64,000 nt of DNA from Manis javanica. Its lineage: Eukaryota; Chordata; Mammalia; Pholidota; Manidae. The position numbers and the translations under genes were made by a program. The notes under the pieces are model-generated. The model saw nothing but the letters and a program-made list of their open reading frames with translations. It made no database searches and was not told where the DNA came from. This document shows positions 60,601-64,000 of the stretch, in pieces (positions within the stretch are counted from its first letter, which is position 1; the number at the start of each line of letters is the position of its first letter). The stretch lies in NCBI RefSeq assembly GCF_040802235.1, contig NC_133172.1:58163613-58227612 (forward strand). Reading direction: 5' to 3'.

Positions 60601-62873
60601 TTCGGCTTCAATAAAAATTAGCTCAAGACTCTGTTATTCAGTGATTTGTACTCTTTGGTATTTGACGTTAATTGGATGTAGCTTTTCTTTACAGAGAGAG
60701 AAAGTGGAAAGGAAAGCTCACATTTTTGGACTTTGCTCATAGTGCCTAATTATTAAGAATACAACAGTCTGTGTCATTCTGTCTGTGTTGTTTACAAGTT
60801 GCCAGCCAGCTTGGTAGATGGAGCCATTGGACTAAATCGGGCAATGGGGTGGGGTGGAAAATGTAGGAAACTGGAAATGAGATCTACTCAGGCTCCATCA
60901 GTTACCTGCATAACCTAATGACTCAGCTAACCTGAGTCTCAGCGCTCTTGTCTATCAAATGGGAGGAGAGCCGTTCCTGGCTGGGTTGTTATAATGTTTA
61001 AATGAGACATTGGCTGAGTAAGTATTTGGCATGTCATAGACTCAAATATTGTAGCTTTTTGTATAATACGATGACATTTAGCCTATTAAAATAAAAGTAG
61101 TGTATCCTTTTATGTAATATAAACATAATAGTAGCAATTACCCATTTTTTAGAATCATCTGTGCCAGTTACTTTATTCTTTGTAGCCCCATTTATTCCTT
61201 AAATTACTGAGTGAGTATTAATAACATTTGCAATAATATTAACAATCACAGATCATGTTAACTGTGTGGGCTAAAGATTTTTATATCCTTGGAAGTGGAA
61301 GTCACCCAGATTGTATCGTTCAAGGCCTGCATCCCGCCAGCACCCCTGTGCGTTGAGAGCTCACAGCTGAACCCATCTCCAGGAATCCCCTTAGCCAAAG
61401 GAGCTGCTCCCTCCAAGGTAACGTCCTCTCCCCTGGGGCATCTGGCATCCAGTGGCTGGGTACAAAAACTCTGTGGTCTCAGTTCAGGACAGGTTCTAGC
61501 TGGAGCACTTTCTGTGGAGACCCGAGGGGCCTCTGCTGCTACCGCATCCCAGTCCAACTTCTCCCCTGCCCCATCTAAGAACTCCCCAGGAGCCCTGCTG
61601 CACCCTAAATCATGGCCTGTTTCCTGGTACCTAAACTACATGCTCTCCTAAAAACAATCTCTTTAAACTGTCTGGCGCCAAGGCTCTTCCTCACCAGACC
61701 CCTCTGGAGGTTTCCAGCACCATCCTTCACTTCCTGCACACACCCTGAACCCCCAGGGCAATGAGGGGCCCGCTGTGACCCAAGGATACCACGCTCCTGC
61801 TCCTTCGTACCCACCACCTCCCCTTCCTCTACATCCACCGTTCCCGCTTCATGTTTCTGGTTTTCCTGACAGACTCTGGCTCTCGAGTCCCTTCTGACCA
61901 TCACCTTCCACAGAGTTCTCTCTTCTGCACCTCCCAGCGGCCTGGGTACACGTAGGTCACTCTGAGGCTTGGGTTGCCTTGTGAACTGTGTATTTCCAGG
62001 GAAGCCCTGCCTCCAGCCTCAGCTGGTGCAGAGCCCTGAGTAAAGAGCCAAGCATGACGGCAACCCCGGATCTGTCAGCAGGTGGCGCTGAGTTACCCAG
62101 TGCACACACACTGTCAGGAATGTAGAAAGCTTCCCACTGCAAACACAGACATGAAACAACCTGACATGCAAATGAACAAAAGGCTTGGAGAATACCAGAT
62201 GAGAAGGGCGTTCTGAAGGAGAAATCCTTTGCCTCTCAAACTGTTTCTGTCTGATATTGGATTCTCCCCCATCAGCTCATGCTATTTGTCTATGATGGAG
62301 ATGGAGCATTTGATTTAGGTCTTGGCCTAACAAAGAGTTAAGCAAAAGCAGGAGTCTGTATAAACACATTTTAAAAAGTGTGTCAACGTTCACACAAAGC
62401 ACGTGACCTCTGTATATTTAAAACTCATGCTGTTGAGCATTGCGTTTGCTAATGATAATAAAGCATCAGGAATATATCTCCCAGTGGTAATGAAAGTGAT
62501 AGAAGAAGGTGGGTTGGTAGTTTCAAGGCCCACCAGGTCTTTAAAGTAGATGAAATTGGATTATTTGGGTGGAGTGATGGTGGAGGTGATCTATTTCTTT
62601 TGAAAGAAAAAGAAAATCCCAGTGGCTTTCACTTACACCTAATGTCCAGGATTGAAAATGAAAAGCACTGCTTACTGTTCTTTTTCTTAGATTTTGAAAA
62701 AATTTAACCCCAGAGAATTCCATAGGGCAATATGTCCACTATCCTTGGAATCATCATCCCGAGTTGGCAAATATTTGTGTTTTGTCCCATTTGCTCCAGT
62801 TTTTACTGTTTGTTTATCTCTGAAAGTCCTTGTGTAAATAAAGGTCTTAGCATGGTTACCGATGGTCAGTTTT

Positions 62874-62992
62874 TTTGTTTTTTTGTGTGTTTTTTTGGTA
62901 TCATTAATCTATAATTACATGAAGAACATTATGTTTACTAGGCTCCCCCCTTCACCAAGTCCCCCCCAAAAACCCCATTACAGTCACAGACA
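62874..62992 (-). mobile_element. Very short L1 3' end insertion
   Basis: About 120 bases of inverted L1 3' UTR ('ggtatcattaatctataatt', 'ttatgtttactaggctcccc') are bounded by gtcagtttt at 62,865-62,873 and 62,993-63,001. Confidence 0.85.
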
Positions 62993-63784
62993 GTCAGTTT
63001 TGACTTAATGCCAACTGCAAGTTGTATAAAATTGGGGGGCTGAAAGACTGCCACTTAGTATGTGTTCTTTTATTGATGAAATGCAAACAGGAAGAAACCT
63101 GCAGGACGATGCCATAGGTATTTGTATTATGTAAACATTTTTCCCCCCAGATAATCTCCACATATAATTTCTCATTTTACTACATGAGACAGTCAGGGCA
63201 ACCATCAATAGTAGAAATGTGAAAGGGAAGGAAATGGAAACCCAACACCAGGGATCATCTCCAGGTCTCCTGTCTTATGAGCAGTGGCTGGGGTAGAACC
63301 CCAGCTTCTGGACACCATTTTATTTGTGGCACAGCACCATGCCTGAGACCTCAGAGGATTGTTCAGTTTGAGACCTGCATTTATTAGGGCAGATTTGGGC
63401 TGTGGACAGGGCTGGCCCCTATTTGCCCCAGCCCACCCAGGGCTTCAGGGAATGTAGGGTATGCACGGGGCTGGATTCAGAGCCTCTAGTTCCCACAGGG
63501 TAGAACCAGAGATGTTTTGGGATTGGGGAGAGGGGCTAATGGGCCTCCATGATTTCCCTGGGGATTCATTTTGAACTGAGTCATCCCTTTAAGGAGCCCC
63601 AGAACCCAGGAGAATCTGGAGATTCTGGAACATGCCGGGGCATCCAGCAGGGCAGAATGGAGCTTACCCCAGGCCTGATATGAATGGGTTCAGCTGCCAT
63701 CAGGTTGGGCAGGTACTCTTACACCAGAGAATGCAGAGTATAGTGCCCTTGCCCAGGTGCTGTGTGCTTTATGACCCACTGGGG

Positions 63785-63930
63785 ACCTAAGAGCCTGAGC
63801 TTTGATGTCAGACAGTCCTGGCTTGCATCATCACACTGCCACTCACGAGTTACATGGCTTGGGCAGTTCTACTGTACCTCTCTGGGCCTCAGTTGCTTTG
63901 TCTGTAAAAACGAGATAATAATTATCTAGC
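63785..63930 (+). repeat. MIR SINE
   Basis: The blocks 'gcctgagctttgatgtcaga', 'ttacatggcttgggcagttc' and 'ctgggcctcagttgctttgt' are a well-kept MIR core. A second old repeat follows to the edge ('acagtgtgagccaccatgtg'). Confidence 0.8.
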
Positions 63931-64000
63931 TCAGCACCATCCATTAAAAATACAGTGTGAGCCACCATGTGTATGTTTAATAGCCACACTGAAAAAGAAT

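Larger units (their letters stand above)
56498..64000. other. PKD1L2 intron or upstream region, no exon identified
   Basis: The more N-terminal PKD1L2 exons (C-type lectin, SUEL-lectin) were looked for and not found, so they probably lie beyond the right edge or are lost. Recognisable content is L2, L1ME, a short L1 and MIRs. The stretches 60,610-60,880, 61,060-62,860 and 63,010-63,780 are unique sequence without a supported gene. MIRs are at about 60,890-61,050 and 63,785-63,930. Confidence 0.5.

Noticed and set aside
1-64000. CRISPR arrays, operons, riboswitches, bacterial-type origins
   Set aside because: The sequence is plainly mammalian nuclear DNA. The only regular short array is the 22-bp minisatellite, which has no spacers.
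1-64000. tRNA, rRNA or snRNA genes
   Set aside because: I saw no intact A/B box cloverleaf or known small-RNA sequence; tRNA-like cores seen were MIR SINEs.

Overview
This window is nuclear DNA from a placental mammal. It has intron-split genes with GT-AG junctions, CpG-island promoters, several generations of L1 retrotransposons, and ancient MIR, L2, MaLR, hAT and Tigger fossils. Three minus-strand genes can be recognised: C16orf46, GCSH and PKD1L2. As I recall it, that is their order and orientation on human chromosome 16q23.2. I see no Alu, rodent B1, carnivore SINEC or ruminant Bov-tA SINEs. The young L1 3' ends, and a T-headed repeat near 51.85 kb, remind me of pangolin sequence. That is only an impression from memory; the species is not proven.

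Layout: 1-12 kb holds the 5' part of C16orf46, with the ATG exon at 1.1-1.3 kb and a CpG-island promoter at 11.4-12.1 kb. From 12 to 26.8 kb is intergenic. It holds an old full-length L1 with a 2.5 kb ORF2-deleted L1 nested inside it, and a cyclin G1 processed pseudogene. From 26.8 to 43.6 kb lies GCSH, complete in five exons; the spliced reading frame encodes 173 residues of mitochondrial glycine-cleavage H protein. From 43.8 to 48 kb are LTR fragments and an MLT1-type LTR. From 48.1 kb to the right edge lie PKD1L2 exons and introns carrying L1s, MIRs, a 22-bp minisatellite and ancient L1M/L2 debris.

The most notable finding is in PKD1L2. Two exons for the extracellular PKD/REJ region (54.0-56.5 kb) lie only a few kilobases from the exons for the last transmembrane helix and C-terminus (48.1-50.6 kb). 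The large middle of the protein has no room in between. Instead, an L1 without visible target duplications begins inside a truncated exon at about 50,607. This looks like a deletion pseudogene with an L1 at the breakpoint, unless the assembly is misjoined. GCSH next door is intact.

The genes do not form an operon. GCSH works with the P, T and L proteins of glycine cleavage in mitochondria; C16orf46 is uncharacterised; PKD1L2 would be a polycystin-1-like membrane protein if intact.
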